From: CAVALG01 sp963656085
GTDB lineage: Bacteria; Bacillota; Clostridia; Oscillospirales; Acutalibacteraceae
Assembly (NCBI GenBank): GCA_963656085.1
Contig: CAVKHV010000011.1
Span: 1 to 33,949 of the forward strand
Length of the DNA stretch: 33,949 nt
Reading direction: 5' to 3'
In this document: positions 16,632-24,825 of the stretch, in pieces
Numbering within the stretch: the stretch's first letter is position 1
Layout of the letters: each line of letters opens with the position of its first letter
Program-made: the position numbers and the translations under genes
The notes under the pieces: model-generated
Database searches by the model: none
What the model was told of the DNA's origin: nothing
The model's input: the letters and a program-made list of their open reading frames with translations, nothing else

Positions 16632-17114
16632 TCAATCGGAAATATCCGTTCCCTCCCCGTCAACAGCGCAGTCCTCGGCATTGGTTTTTATATAAACCAT
16701 CTGACCTTTTTCAATTTTATTCATACCGAGCTGTTTGGCGGCTTCCTCAACATTTTTATAGGATGTCATCTTTTCAATGGCACAGTTAAGGCGTGTTTTT
16801 TCGCTCTCAAGGCATGATATTTCGGTATTTACAGAGTCGATCTGTGAATTTACCTTTGTTATTTCGGCGCGTGTAAATATGTTTGCAAAAACCATAGATA
16901 TCAAAAAAATTGATATCGTTACGGCAAAAACTTTGCTTTTAAGCGATCTGCGGGCATCTTCCGCCTTTTTTATTTTCGATGCGGGATGGCGGGTCACTTT
17001 TGCCCTGCCGGGTGCCGCCTTCGGTTCGGTCTTGGGCGCGGTAGACTCCGCAAACATATCAAAATCATACGCTAAGGACATATTATAGTATTTATAGTTG
17101 TCCAATTTTTTCAC
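16632..17114 (-). CDS. ftsL: FtsL-like cell division protein
   Basis: A small bitopic divisome protein (160 residues). A basic cytoplasmic N-terminus is followed by one membrane segment (about 61-80) and a heptad-rich coiled coil (about 84-118), then the EEAAKQLGM...GQMVYIK ending typical of FtsL/DivIC relatives. The start is a GTG whose last bases overlap the rsmH stop (GTGA), implying translational coupling; AAGGA lies just upstream. Position between rsmH and the PBP gene is the usual place of ftsL. Sequence conservation in the family is poor, so topology and position carry the call. Confidence 0.88.
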   Translation of the reverse strand: MKKLDNYKYYNMSLAYDFDMFAESTAPKTEPKAAPGRAKVTRHPASKIKKAEDARRSLKSKVFAVTISIFLISMVFANIFTRAEITKVNSQIDSVNTEISCLESEKTRLNCAIEKMTSYKNVEEAAKQLGMNKIEKGQMVYIKTNAEDCAVDGEGTDISD

Positions 17115-18040
17115 CGTTCCTTTATTCGTTTAACAGAGCGCAGTTTGGCACTGCGGCTTCTGGGGTTATCGGATATTTCCTGTTCGCTCGGAAGAATGGG
17201 TTTGCGGTTGACAAGCTCGCCCTCCGGTGTTCTTCCGCATACACACACCGGGAAATCGGGAGGGCAAATACAGCCTTTACAAAACTCCGCAAAGGTCCTC
17301 TTAACAATGCGGTCTTCAAGCGAATGAAAGGTGATAACGCTCAGCACTCCCCCGACCGAAAGACGCGAAAACGCATTCTCGACCCCCTGCTTTGCGGCGT
17401 CAAGTTCGCCGTTCACCTCAATACGCAGTGCTTGAAAGCACTTCCTTGCAGGGTGTCCGTTCCGCCTTGCAGCCGCGGGTACCGCATTTTTTATTATCTC
17501 GGCAAGTTGCAGCGTGGTTTTAATTTCGTTTTTTTCACGCTCTTTGCATATTGCCAAGGCTATTTTATAGGCGAACTTCTCTTCGCCGTAGTCCCTGAAT
17601 ATTTCGGTTAGTCTCTGAGCCGACAGCGAATTCACAAGGTCGGCAGCCGTTGTTCCGGTTTTGCTCATTCTCATATCAAGCGGCGCGTCGGTATGAAAAG
17701 AAAAGCCCCGTTCGCCGTTATCAAGTTGGAAAGATGACACGCCGAGATCCAAAAGCACGCCGTCCACCGTCTCAATCCCCAAACTGTCAAGCACCGAGGG
17801 TATTTCGGTAAAGTTGGATTGCACAACGGTTGCAGGCAGCCCCTCAAGCCGTTCCTTTGCCGTTTTTACTGCGTCGGGGTCACGATCGATTGCAATAAGG
17901 CGCCCTGTAGTCAGTAATTCGGCGATTTTTTTTGAATGACCGGCACCGCCGGCAGTACCGTCAACATATATTCCGTCTTTTTTTACAGAAAGTGAACCGA
18001 CGGCTTCTTTAAGCAGAACCGACTTGTGCGAAAATTCCAT
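17111..18040 (-). CDS. rsmH: 16S rRNA (cytosine1402-N4)-methyltransferase
   Basis: RsmH (MraW) methylates N4 of C1402 in the 16S rRNA decoding centre, using SAM. The SAM loop VDGTAGGAGHS is at 26-36, with AIDRDPDA following at about 49-56. HKSVLL near the N-terminus and the basic C-terminal RSRSAKLRSVKRI are family hallmarks, and 309 residues is normal. It follows mraZ by 24 bases and overlaps ftsL by 4. Confidence 0.97.
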   Translation of the reverse strand: MEFSHKSVLLKEAVGSLSVKKDGIYVDGTAGGAGHSKKIAELLTTGRLIAIDRDPDAVKTAKERLEGLPATVVQSNFTEIPSVLDSLGIETVDGVLLDLGVSSFQLDNGERGFSFHTDAPLDMRMSKTGTTAADLVNSLSAQRLTEIFRDYGEEKFAYKIALAICKEREKNEIKTTLQLAEIIKNAVPAAARRNGHPARKCFQALRIEVNGELDAAKQGVENAFSRLSVGGVLSVITFHSLEDRIVKRTFAEFCKGCICPPDFPVCVCGRTPEGELVNRKPILPSEQEISDNPRSRSAKLRSVKRIKER

Positions 18041-18064
18041 TTCGCTCAGTCCCTCCCTCTGTAT

Positions 18065-18490
18065 TTAAAAATTAAGTTCAGCCATAATTCCGGCAATTTC
18101 TTCGGGCGTGTATTCGCTGCTTTCGGCAGCCCATGCGCCTGCATTCCACACTTCAAGGTGTGTGGACATACCTAAAATAGTCGTTTCACCGTCAAGCGAT
18201 GCAAACTCCCTTAAATTTTGGGGAATCAGTACTCTGCCCTGCGAATCGTACTCAAGCCGCGTCGCGCCGGCATACAGGTAATGCTTTACCTTACTTGCGG
18301 TAATTGAAGGCAGGCTGCGTATCTTTTCGTCAAGCGCTGCCCATTCGGCGTTGGAATATATGCAAAGGCAGGGTTTACCTTCAAGCCCTTTGGCAAGCAT
18401 TATACTTTCGCCGAGGTCTTCCCTGAACTTTGCCGGAATAGCAATGCGGCCTTTTTTATCAATATTATGTTTGTATTCGCCGAATAACAT
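18065..18490 (-). CDS. mraZ: Transcriptional regulator MraZ
   Basis: An AbrB-like DNA-binding protein, first gene of the dcw cluster and known in other bacteria to repress its own operon. Two SpoVT/AbrB-type repeats carry the DxxGR signature: DKKGRIAIPAKFRE (11-24) and DSQGRVLIPQNLRE (82-95). Length is 141 residues, as expected. Repeated AGTG boxes lie just upstream of its start. Confidence 0.97.
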   Translation of the reverse strand: MLFGEYKHNIDKKGRIAIPAKFREDLGESIMLAKGLEGKPCLCIYSNAEWAALDEKIRSLPSITASKVKHYLYAGATRLEYDSQGRVLIPQNLREFASLDGETTILGMSTHLEVWNAGAWAAESSEYTPEEIAGIMAELNF

Positions 18491-18502
18491 TCAAAGCCGC
18501 CT

Positions 18503-18556
18503 CACTTTCCACACAATTTAACACTTTTAAGGGTTTTAGGTACACTTTTCCCCACT
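18503..18556 (-). promoter_or_regulatory. MraZ-type operator repeats in the mraZ leader
   Basis: The minus strand has AAAGTG at 18548-18543, 18527-18522 and 18508-18503, plus AGTG at 18556-18553. Spacings are 10, 21 and 19, close to whole helical turns. They lie just downstream of the -10 element, so a bound MraZ would block transcription. Mollicute MraZ proteins are known to bind AAAGTG repeats; use of these copies is inferred. Confidence 0.65.
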
Positions 18557-18565
18557 CACAAAATC

Positions 18566-18594
18566 ATTATAGCCCATTAAAAAGTAAAATGCAA
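18566..18594 (-). promoter_or_regulatory. Main promoter of the dcw cluster
   Basis: On the minus strand, TTGCAT (18594-18589), a 17-base spacer and a perfect TATAAT (18571-18566). RNA should begin near 18559, about 70 bases before the mraZ ATG. Confidence 0.8.
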
Positions 18595-18624
18595 TAGTAA
18601 ATTTTAAAATTCACTGTCTTTTGT

Positions 18625-18669
18625 AAAAAAAATTACTGCCGCCCTTTAATTAAAAAAGAGCGGCAGTAA
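18625..18669 (-). terminator. Rho-independent terminator of the asnS transcript
   Basis: A perfect 10-bp stem (18660-18669 with 18633-18642) followed on the minus strand by eight T residues. It separates asnS from the dcw promoter. Confidence 0.92.
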
Positions 18670-18688
18670 AACCTAAAATGTATTAAAA

Positions 18689-20056
18689 TTAAAAATCGCA
18701 ATTCAGCGGTGTTCTGTAATACGGGATAACATCGCGGATGTTTTCCATATCGGTAAGATACATAACCAACCTTTCAAATCCCATACCGAAACCGGAATGC
18801 GCGCAACCGCCGAAGCGGCGCAGATTAAGATACCAGTACATATCGTCTTCCGATATGCCGAGTTCCCTGACCCTTGCAAGCAGTTTATCGTAATCGGTTT
18901 CGCGCTGACTGCCTCCCATCAATTCACCGGCGCCCGGAACAAGCAGGTCAACCGCAGCAACGGTTTTACCGTCATCGTTCTGATACATATAAAACGCCTT
19001 GATATCTTTCGGCCAATCATAAACAAAAACGGGGGATTTAAAGTATTCCTCAGTTAAATATTTCTCATGTTCTTTTGCAATATCCTCGCCGTATTGCGGC
19101 TTAAAGACAAAGCGGTCTTCAACCTTTTTAAGTATCTCTACAGCGTCGTGATGTGTGACTTTTGCAATGTGCGACTCAACAAAGGCGTTTAACTTATCTA
19201 TAAGGTTTGTGCCGTTAAATTTCTGCAAAAATTCAAGTTCGTCGGAACAGCGGTCAAGCACATATTTAACAACAAATTTAAGGAAATCTTCTTCAAGATC
19301 CATAAGTCCGTCAAGGTCACAGAAAGCGACTTCCGGCTCAATCATCCAAAATTCGGCAGCGTGGGTCTTGGTGTTGGAGTTTTCCGCCCTGAATGTCGGA
19401 CCGAAGGTGTATATTTTGCCGAATGCCATTGCAAAAGTTTCACCTTCAAGCTGACCCGTTACCGCAAGGCAGGTTTCTTTACCGAAAAAGTCTTTGCTGT
19501 GGTCGGTTTCGCCGTCAGCTAATGTAGTAACTTTAAAGGTATTGCCTGCGCCCTCACCGTCATTTGCGGAGATAAGCGGAGTATGCACATATACATATCC
19601 CCTGTCCTGAAAATATGTATGCACCGCCATCGCAGCCACGCTTCTTACCTTAAAAACAGCCTGAAAGACCCTTGTGCGAGGGCGCAGATATGCCTGTTCA
19701 CGCAAAAATTCCAGCGAATGTTTTTTGGGCTGTAGCGGATAATTTTCCGGACAATCACCCAAAAGTTCAACATTCTCGGCTTGAATTTCCACCGTTCCGG
19801 GTCTGTTTTCAACCTCGGTGAGTTTCCCTGCAACCTTTATGGCAGAACCGACACGGTAGGCGTTAATTTCGGAAAAATTTTCTACAGCGTCAGAATAAAC
19901 CACCTGCACCGATTTAAAGCAGCTCCCGTCAAAAAAATCAATAAACCCGAAAGTTTTTTGTCTGCGGTGGTTTCTTATCCAACCCTCAAGCGTTACCGTA
20001 GCGCCGATATATTTATCTGCAGCGCCGAACATATCTTTTAAAAGAATTTTTGACAC
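18689..20056 (-). CDS. asnS: Asparaginyl-tRNA synthetase
   Basis: A class IIb aminoacyl-tRNA synthetase that charges tRNA-Asn. An N-terminal OB fold (about 18-105) binds the anticodon. The catalytic domain has motif 2 (FRAENSNTKTHAAEF, from about 222) and motif 3 near the C-terminus (GFGMGFERLVMYL). I place the start at the GTG at 20056 (MSKILLKDMFG), with AGGAG eight bases upstream; the GTG at 20065 overlaps that site. Length of 455 is typical. It lies 15 bases after the esterase gene and is probably cotranscribed with it. No T-box leader was seen upstream. Confidence 0.96.
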   Translation of the reverse strand: MSKILLKDMFGAADKYIGATVTLEGWIRNHRRQKTFGFIDFFDGSCFKSVQVVYSDAVENFSEINAYRVGSAIKVAGKLTEVENRPGTVEIQAENVELLGDCPENYPLQPKKHSLEFLREQAYLRPRTRVFQAVFKVRSVAAMAVHTYFQDRGYVYVHTPLISANDGEGAGNTFKVTTLADGETDHSKDFFGKETCLAVTGQLEGETFAMAFGKIYTFGPTFRAENSNTKTHAAEFWMIEPEVAFCDLDGLMDLEEDFLKFVVKYVLDRCSDELEFLQKFNGTNLIDKLNAFVESHIAKVTHHDAVEILKKVEDRFVFKPQYGEDIAKEHEKYLTEEYFKSPVFVYDWPKDIKAFYMYQNDDGKTVAAVDLLVPGAGELMGGSQRETDYDKLLARVRELGISEDDMYWYLNLRRFGGCAHSGFGMGFERLVMYLTDMENIRDVIPYYRTPLNCDF

Positions 20057-20071
20057 TTTTATCACTCCTAC

Positions 20072-20968
20072 TTAATCTTTACCGATAACACTTTTAAAAA
20101 GTTGCTCGGCAAACCATTCGTGAATTTTGGGCAGATAATGTATATTATCTGCCCTATATATTCCCCTCTGCGGGGCATCCATATCGAAATACGGGCAATT
20201 CTTTGAGGTGGGCAAATAAACAAATGTACCGTTACGATCTGAAAGTCGCTTAAACGCTGCGTTTACAGCCGCCTGATATTTTTTCGGCTCTTTGTCATCA
20301 AGTGCATTTGCGTAACACAGTTCATAAAAATAAACGGGACACGGCATCGTCATTTTTTGAAGCAGACCGCCGAAGAACTTTTCATAATACTTATCGGCAG
20401 TGTCGAAAAATGTTTCGTCAACCGGCGCCGAATCCGCCTCACTGCCTATCCAATGAAGCCCGAGCGAAACGGGATTTTTATATTTGCCGTTCAAAAACTT
20501 CATTGTGTTTTCTATAGTTTCAAGCGCCAGCGGATAAAGGGATATATCACAGTGTTCAATATCCATAATCCTTTCCCTGTCGGGAATCCACATCATATTA
20601 TATTTGCTTCCGTCCCAAAAATAGGCGTAAACCGTCCCCTGCGAGCCGATTGAAATTTGAACTATGTGCAAATCGGGCAAACCTGCTTTATTTCCGCTGT
20701 CAATTTCCGACTGCCAGAGTTTTGCAAAGCATGCGGCAAGCCTGTATGTTGCGTCCTGCGTTTCGCCGAGGTTCATTCCGTAAGAAGAATAGCCGCTGAA
20801 TTTAACTTCATCCAGACCGTAAGCCTGATTATCCTTTGCGGCAAGCCCGAAAACATTTTTCATAGGTTCTTTTATTATATCGCAGTCGTCCATAACGGCG
20901 GCATGACCGTGGGCGTTCGACTGACCGAAAACGAACATAACCGCCGCATCGTGTTCACGAATGTTCAT
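20072..20968 (-). CDS. SASA-type SGNH carbohydrate esterase
   Basis: A 298-residue protein resembling the sialate O-acetylesterase/CE6 group of SGNH hydrolases. The nucleophile Ser17 sits in FGQSNAHG, and Asp274 and His277 in ADNIHY form the rest of the triad. A third block, LHWIGSEADS, resembles the HQGExD motif of the family but is altered. No signal peptide is visible, so it should act in the cytoplasm, for instance deacetylating imported sugars. It precedes asnS by 15 bases, an unexpected partner. A weak promoter (TTGAAA, 17 bases, TACCAT) lies upstream. The substrate cannot be read from the sequence. Confidence 0.8.
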   Translation of the reverse strand: MNIREHDAAVMFVFGQSNAHGHAAVMDDCDIIKEPMKNVFGLAAKDNQAYGLDEVKFSGYSSYGMNLGETQDATYRLAACFAKLWQSEIDSGNKAGLPDLHIVQISIGSQGTVYAYFWDGSKYNMMWIPDRERIMDIEHCDISLYPLALETIENTMKFLNGKYKNPVSLGLHWIGSEADSAPVDETFFDTADKYYEKFFGGLLQKMTMPCPVYFYELCYANALDDKEPKKYQAAVNAAFKRLSDRNGTFVYLPTSKNCPYFDMDAPQRGIYRADNIHYLPKIHEWFAEQLFKSVIGKD

Positions 20969-21050
20969 ATAAATACCACTTCCGTACCCAAAATACTCAT
21001 TTTATGGTATCACAAACATTCTTTTTTTTCAATATTTTTATGCTATTTTC

Positions 21051-21079
21051 TTGTTTTAATTGCAGAAATGTGGTATACT
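21051..21079 (+). promoter_or_regulatory. Promoter of the Lrp-aminotransferase pair
   Basis: TTGTTT (21051-21056), a 17-base spacer and TATACT (21074-21079), with a TG extension before the -10 element. The start codon lies about 25 bases past the likely RNA start. Confidence 0.7.
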
Positions 21080-21109
21080 AAGGCAATTAAACTCACGGAG
21101 GTGTTTGCA

Positions 21110-21592
21110 ATGAACACAAAACTTTTAAAACTTTTATACGAAAATTCAAGATACACCGTCGGTGACCTTGCGACGATGCTTGGCATAAGCGAAGCGGAAG
21201 TCAAAGCGGATATGGAGAAAATGGAGAAATCCGGACTTATATGCGGATACAAGGCGGTAATTGACTGGAGCCGTGTTGACAATGAAAAGGTTTCGGCAAT
21301 GATTGAACTTAAAGTCACCCCGAAGACCGACGCGGGATTTGAATATTACGCAGAACAAATAACCAAATACCCGGAAGTTGAAAGCGTATATCTTATGTCG
21401 GGCGGATATGACATCTGCGTTATTGTTAAGGGAAAAAGTTTTTTGGAAGTTGCCGATTTTGTGGCGAAAGTTTTGGCGCCTATGAACGGAGTGAACTCTA
21501 CCGCAACGCATTTTGTGCTTAAAAGATACAAGGAAATGGACATTGAACTCGGCGCTAAACATAAAGACGACAGGGGCAAAATCGGACTATGA
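21110..21592 (+). CDS. Lrp/AsnC-family transcriptional regulator
   Basis: A 160-residue regulator of amino acid metabolism. The winged helix (about 1-50: LLYENSRYTVGDLATMLGISEAEVKADMEKMEKSG) is followed by a RAM ligand-binding domain (about 65-150) with SGGYDICVIVKGKS. The ATG at 21110 has GGAGGTG upstream; the much longer open frame to its left is chance. Its stop overlaps the start of the aminotransferase (ATGA), so the two are coupled. It probably binds an amino acid and controls its own operon. Confidence 0.94.
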   Translation: MNTKLLKLLYENSRYTVGDLATMLGISEAEVKADMEKMEKSGLICGYKAVIDWSRVDNEKVSAMIELKVTPKTDAGFEYYAEQITKYPEVESVYLMSGGYDICVIVKGKSFLEVADFVAKVLAPMNGVNSTATHFVLKRYKEMDIELGAKHKDDRGKIGL

Positions 21593-22761
21593 TAGATTAT
21601 GAAAAAATGATCAACCCTACGGTTGAAAAAATCAAGCCTTCGGGTATACGAAAGTTCTTTGATATTGCCGAAAAACTTGACGATGTTATATCTTTGGGCG
21701 TGGGCGAACCGGATTTTTTAACCCCGTGGCACATTCGCCAATGCGCTATTGACTCACTTAACAGCGGCAAAACACGCTACACCGCAAACCGCGGGCTGAG
21801 TGAATTGCGCACCGCCGTATGCGGGTATATCAAAAAAGAATACGGGCTGGAATATTCGCCCGATACCGACATTCTTGTAACCGTAGGCGGCAGCGAAGCA
21901 ATAGACAGCGCCGTCAGAGTTCTTTGCCGACCGGGAAGCGAAGTTATTATACCCGAACCGAGTTTTGTTTGCTACGAGCCGATAGTCAGGCTTGCAGGCG
22001 GAACACCCGTGATAATCCCCACAAAGGCGGAAAACAGTTTCCGTTTGACGGCAGCGGAACTTAAAAGCCATATCACCGATAAAACAAGCGCGCTTATCTT
22101 CCCTTTTCCGAACAACCCCACGGGCGCGATAATGGAACGCGAAGATCTTGAGGAAATCGCCGAGGTTTTACGCGGAACCGATATTGCGGTAATATCCGAC
22201 GAGATATATTCAGCCCTTACATACGGCGGCAAAAAGCACTGTTCAATTGCAATGATTGACGGAATGAAGGAACGCACCGTTGTTATAAACGGATTTTCAA
22301 AAACCTATTCGATGACAGGTTGGAGATTAGGTTACGCCTGCGGGCCGTCACCCATAATAAAACAGATGACAAAGGTGCATCAATTCGCCATAATGAGCGC
22401 ACCGACAACATCGCAATATGCCGCAATTGAAGCGTTAAAAAACGGCGACAGCGATATATCCGCAATGCTTGAGGAATATGACTCACGCCGCCGCATTATA
22501 CTTGACGGTTTTAATAAATTGGGGCTTGAATGTTTTGAGCCCAAAGGTGCATTTTATGTATTCCCGTCAATTAAAAGCACGGGTATGAGTTCGGACGAAT
22601 TTTGCGAAAAATTAATAGAAGAACAGCGTGTTGCGGTAGTCCCGGGCAGTGCGTTCGGCGAAAGCGGCGAGGGGTATATACGCGCGTCATACTGCTATTC
22701 GGTTGAACATATCAAAACCGCGCTTTCAAGAATCGAAAAATTTTTAAAAGACCGAAAATGA
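21589..22761 (+). CDS. PLP-dependent aminotransferase, class I/II
   Basis: A fold-type I aminotransferase of 390 residues, aspartate/aromatic (PatA-like) group. Landmarks are GVGEPDF (37-43), NNPTG (175-179), Asp204 and Tyr207 (SDEIYSAL), the PLP lysine Lys238 in GFSKTYSMTGWR, and the substrate arginine in GYIRASYCYS. It is translationally coupled to the Lrp-type regulator, a common pairing in Firmicutes. The exact amino donor is not determined by the sequence. Confidence 0.93.
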   Translation: MIDYEKMINPTVEKIKPSGIRKFFDIAEKLDDVISLGVGEPDFLTPWHIRQCAIDSLNSGKTRYTANRGLSELRTAVCGYIKKEYGLEYSPDTDILVTVGGSEAIDSAVRVLCRPGSEVIIPEPSFVCYEPIVRLAGGTPVIIPTKAENSFRLTAAELKSHITDKTSALIFPFPNNPTGAIMEREDLEEIAEVLRGTDIAVISDEIYSALTYGGKKHCSIAMIDGMKERTVVINGFSKTYSMTGWRLGYACGPSPIIKQMTKVHQFAIMSAPTTSQYAAIEALKNGDSDISAMLEEYDSRRRIILDGFNKLGLECFEPKGAFYVFPSIKSTGMSSDEFCEKLIEEQRVAVVPGSAFGESGEGYIRASYCYSVEHIKTALSRIEKFLKDRK

Positions 22762-22775
22762 TTTTTTCATCACAA

Positions 22776-22811
22776 CAACCGCCCGACTGCATTACGGCAG
22801 TCGGGCGGTTG
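22776..22811. terminator. Convergent terminator hairpin, copy 1
   Basis: A perfect 15-bp GC-rich stem (22776-22790 with 22797-22811) and a 6-base loop. It lies between the convergent stops of the aminotransferase and the sortase-anchored protein. A 32-base core recurs with one mismatch at 24826-24871. Confidence 0.85.
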
Positions 22812-22825
22812 ATTATGCTTATATC

Positions 22826-24718
22826 TCAGTTTCTGTTGGATTTATTTTTATAAACCAAAGTTCCTGCTATCACGGCAGCCGAAACGGTTAAAACAATTAT
22901 AATCAAGGCAATCGGGCTGTTATCACCGGTTTTGGGTGATTGGGTTTCCTCGGCCGAAGATGTTTCCGATGTGCCGCTGTCCGTTGTTGCTGCTGCCTCT
23001 TCGGAAGATTCGGTGCCGGCGCCTTCGCTTGCTGTACCGCCGCTGTTTTCCCCTTCACCCGATGTGTCGCTTTTGTCATCGCTTTCGGTTTTATCGGGCT
23101 GTTTTTCGCTTTCCGGAGCTGCGGGAGGTTGTTCGCCGCTCGATGTTGACCCGATTTGCGCCGCAGAAGTTGCAACCTCGGTTTCGTTTGCGTACAAGCC
23201 GTATTTTTGACCCGAAGTTAAATTCGGTGATGTGAAAAATACGTATCCTACATTGCACATTGCCGCCGTGCTGTACACGCTGTCGGAAGATGCATTTTTA
23301 ACAGTTATTGTGTTGCCCTTTGCAACGGATACAGTTGTTCCGCTCATAGGAGGTTCAGGCTGCTGACCTCCGCCCAAGGCACCATCGGGATTAGGCGGGG
23401 TCGGATTACTGCCGCTTGTCGGAGGATTGCCGTCAATACCCGTATTTTCNNNNNNNNNCGGAGGATTGCCGTCAATACCCGTATTTTCGCCGTCTGTCGG
23501 TTCTTTTCCCGGATGTCCGTCCGGGATTTCCGGCGGCTGACCGTCAGGCATATTTTGATTCGAGTTACCTGCGTTATTACCGCCGCCGTTTGCGAATGTA
23601 CCGTAAATAACATATGGCTGCGTTACATTCAGATTCATTCCCATACCGCCGCTTCCTCCCGCCGCGAATACCGTTCCTCCCGATATTGCTATTGTTCCGT
23701 CGGCATCAAGCGGCTGATTGTCCGCAGTGTTGGCAGTCCAGACGGAAATTGTTCCGCCTGTAACGGTTATATTCCCGTTTGAATCAAAACCGTCACCCGA
23801 AGAAGAATATGCGGTGATAATTCCGCCGTGAATATTTACGGAAAAATCGTAATCTGTCAAATCCGAGTTGGCTGCATTCAGGCAATCGTCGGTTGAAGTT
23901 ATATCAATATTACCTGAATAAATATTTAATGTTGCCGCTTCAATTCCTTCGTTACAATTATTTATTTTAATCTTCGGGCCGTTTGAGTCTTTCAGACCGA
24001 TATTCATAACAAGGTCGCAATGCAATGCATCGTCGACGGCTGTAATAACAATATTGCCGCTTTCAATGTTAAAAAGTTGCTCGGCGTTGACAGCATCATT
24101 CACCGAAGCGGTAATATTTAAAGTTACATCTTTAATTACAAGACGCGCCTCGCCTTCTTCATCGGTAGTAACGCCCGACTTTATGCCGTTTTTACCGTTA
24201 GCGGTAATGTTTAAAGTTCCGCTGCCGCTTATTGTAACTTTTGAACCGTCCTTACACTTTATTACGGCGTTTTCGGCTTCTGTATTATCCGGATAATTTT
24301 CATCATTATTCATTGCGCTGTCAGTTAAAGTATTCACCGTACCGTTTGCCGCAACAATATTAACCTCGCTTGATTTATTACAGCTTATCGGGGCGGTGTT
24401 TGAACTTGTAAGCGAAACACCGTTCAAAACCAATGTGACGCCGACAGTTCCTTTTTTTATCTTTATCGAACCATCGGTACAACTGCCGGAAACCATATAT
24501 GTGCCGGCATTGTTAATGGTAAGCGAAGTGCCGCTTATCTTATAGCCGTTATAATCCCCTTCGGTAACGGTTATTCCACTGTCGCTGAATATAAAGTCCG
24601 TTGCACCATCAAGTGTGTAAATTGACTCTGCCTGTGCGGTTACGGGTACAAGTGCCAACAACATAATAAGTGCAGCCCCAATTGACGCCGCCCGTAATTT
24701 AAAAAATCCTTTTTTCAT
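22826..24718 (-). CDS. Sortase-anchored Cthe_2159-like beta-helix surface protein
   Basis: A secreted wall-anchored protein of 630 residues (3 unknown). The signal peptide (1-30, cleavage after AQA) is followed by a beta-helix region (about 33-375) like the Cthe_2159 family, whose founding member binds acidic sugars and calcium. Then come a Pro/Gly/Asp/Asn linker with ENTGIDGNPP repeats (about 380-450), a small beta domain (about 450-510), a Ser/Thr/Glu-rich stalk and a sorting signal: SPKTG at 594-598, a hydrophobic helix and the tail KNKSNRN. SPKTG matches the (S/P)PxTG type used by some clostridial class B sortases. The ATG at 24718 has GAGAGG nine bases upstream; the ATG at 24727 overlaps that site. 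Nine Ns (23450-23458) interrupt the linker. The upstream promoter matches that of the lipoprotein at 3990. Confidence 0.88.
   Translation of the reverse strand: MKKGFFKLRAASIGAALIMLLALVPVTAQAESIYTLDGATDFIFSDSGITVTEGDYNGYKISGTSLTINNAGTYMVSGSCTDGSIKIKKGTVGVTLVLNGVSLTSSNTAPISCNKSSEVNIVAANGTVNTLTDSAMNNDENYPDNTEAENAVIKCKDGSKVTISGSGTLNITANGKNGIKSGVTTDEEGEARLVIKDVTLNITASVNDAVNAEQLFNIESGNIVITAVDDALHCDLVMNIGLKDSNGPKIKINNCNEGIEAATLNIYSGNIDITSTDDCLNAANSDLTDYDFSVNIHGGIITAYSSSGDGFDSNGNITVTGGTISVWTANTADNQPLDADGTIAISGGTVFAAGGSGGMGMNLNVTQPYVIYGTFANGGGNNAGNSNQNMPDGQPPEIPDGHPGKEPTDGENTGIDGNPPXXXENTGIDGNPPTSGSNPTPPNPDGALGGGQQPEPPMSGTTVSVAKGNTITVKNASSDSVYSTAAMCNVGYVFFTSPNLTSGQKYGLYANETEVATSAAQIGSTSSGEQPPAAPESEKQPDKTESDDKSDTSGEGENSGGTASEGAGTESSEEAAATTDSGTSETSSAEETQSPKTGDNSPIALIIIVLTVSAAVIAGTLVYKNKSNRN
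23420..23488. repeat. 30-bp direct repeat flanking a 9-N assembly gap
   Basis: The 30 bases at 23420-23449 recur exactly at 23459-23488, separated by nine Ns. Offset is 39 bases, or 13 codons, so the frame is kept. In protein terms, ENTGIDGNPP occurs twice. If the Ns encode Thr-Asp-Gly, as just before the first copy, a clean 13-residue tandem repeat results. The true copy number is unknown. Confidence 0.85.
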
Positions 24719-24776
24719 ACTTCTCATCCTCTCTGATTTTTGATTTTAAACATTGCATTTCTGCTTTGTTGCCGTT

Positions 24777-24809
24777 ATTATAAACAGAAAAGATTGAAAA
24801 TACATTGAA
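24777..24809 (-). promoter_or_regulatory. Activator-type promoter matching that at 3930
   Basis: On the minus strand, TTCAAT (24809-24804), five bases, TTCAAT (24798-24793), ten bases, TATAAT (24782-24777). Element sequence and both spacings are identical to 3930-3962, while the intervening bases differ, pointing to conserved binding sites rather than a recent duplication. Confidence 0.65.
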
Positions 24810-24825
24810 TAACAAAAGTTTTTTT

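Noticed and set aside
20657..21109. Upstream extension of the Lrp-type open frame
   Set aside because: It is the antisense of the esterase gene plus the intergenic promoter; the conserved protein starts at 21110 with a strong ribosome site.
22903..23782. Several open frames opposite or overlapping the sortase-anchored gene
   Set aside because: Arginine- and serine-rich shadows of the low-complexity linker, some crossing the N gap.
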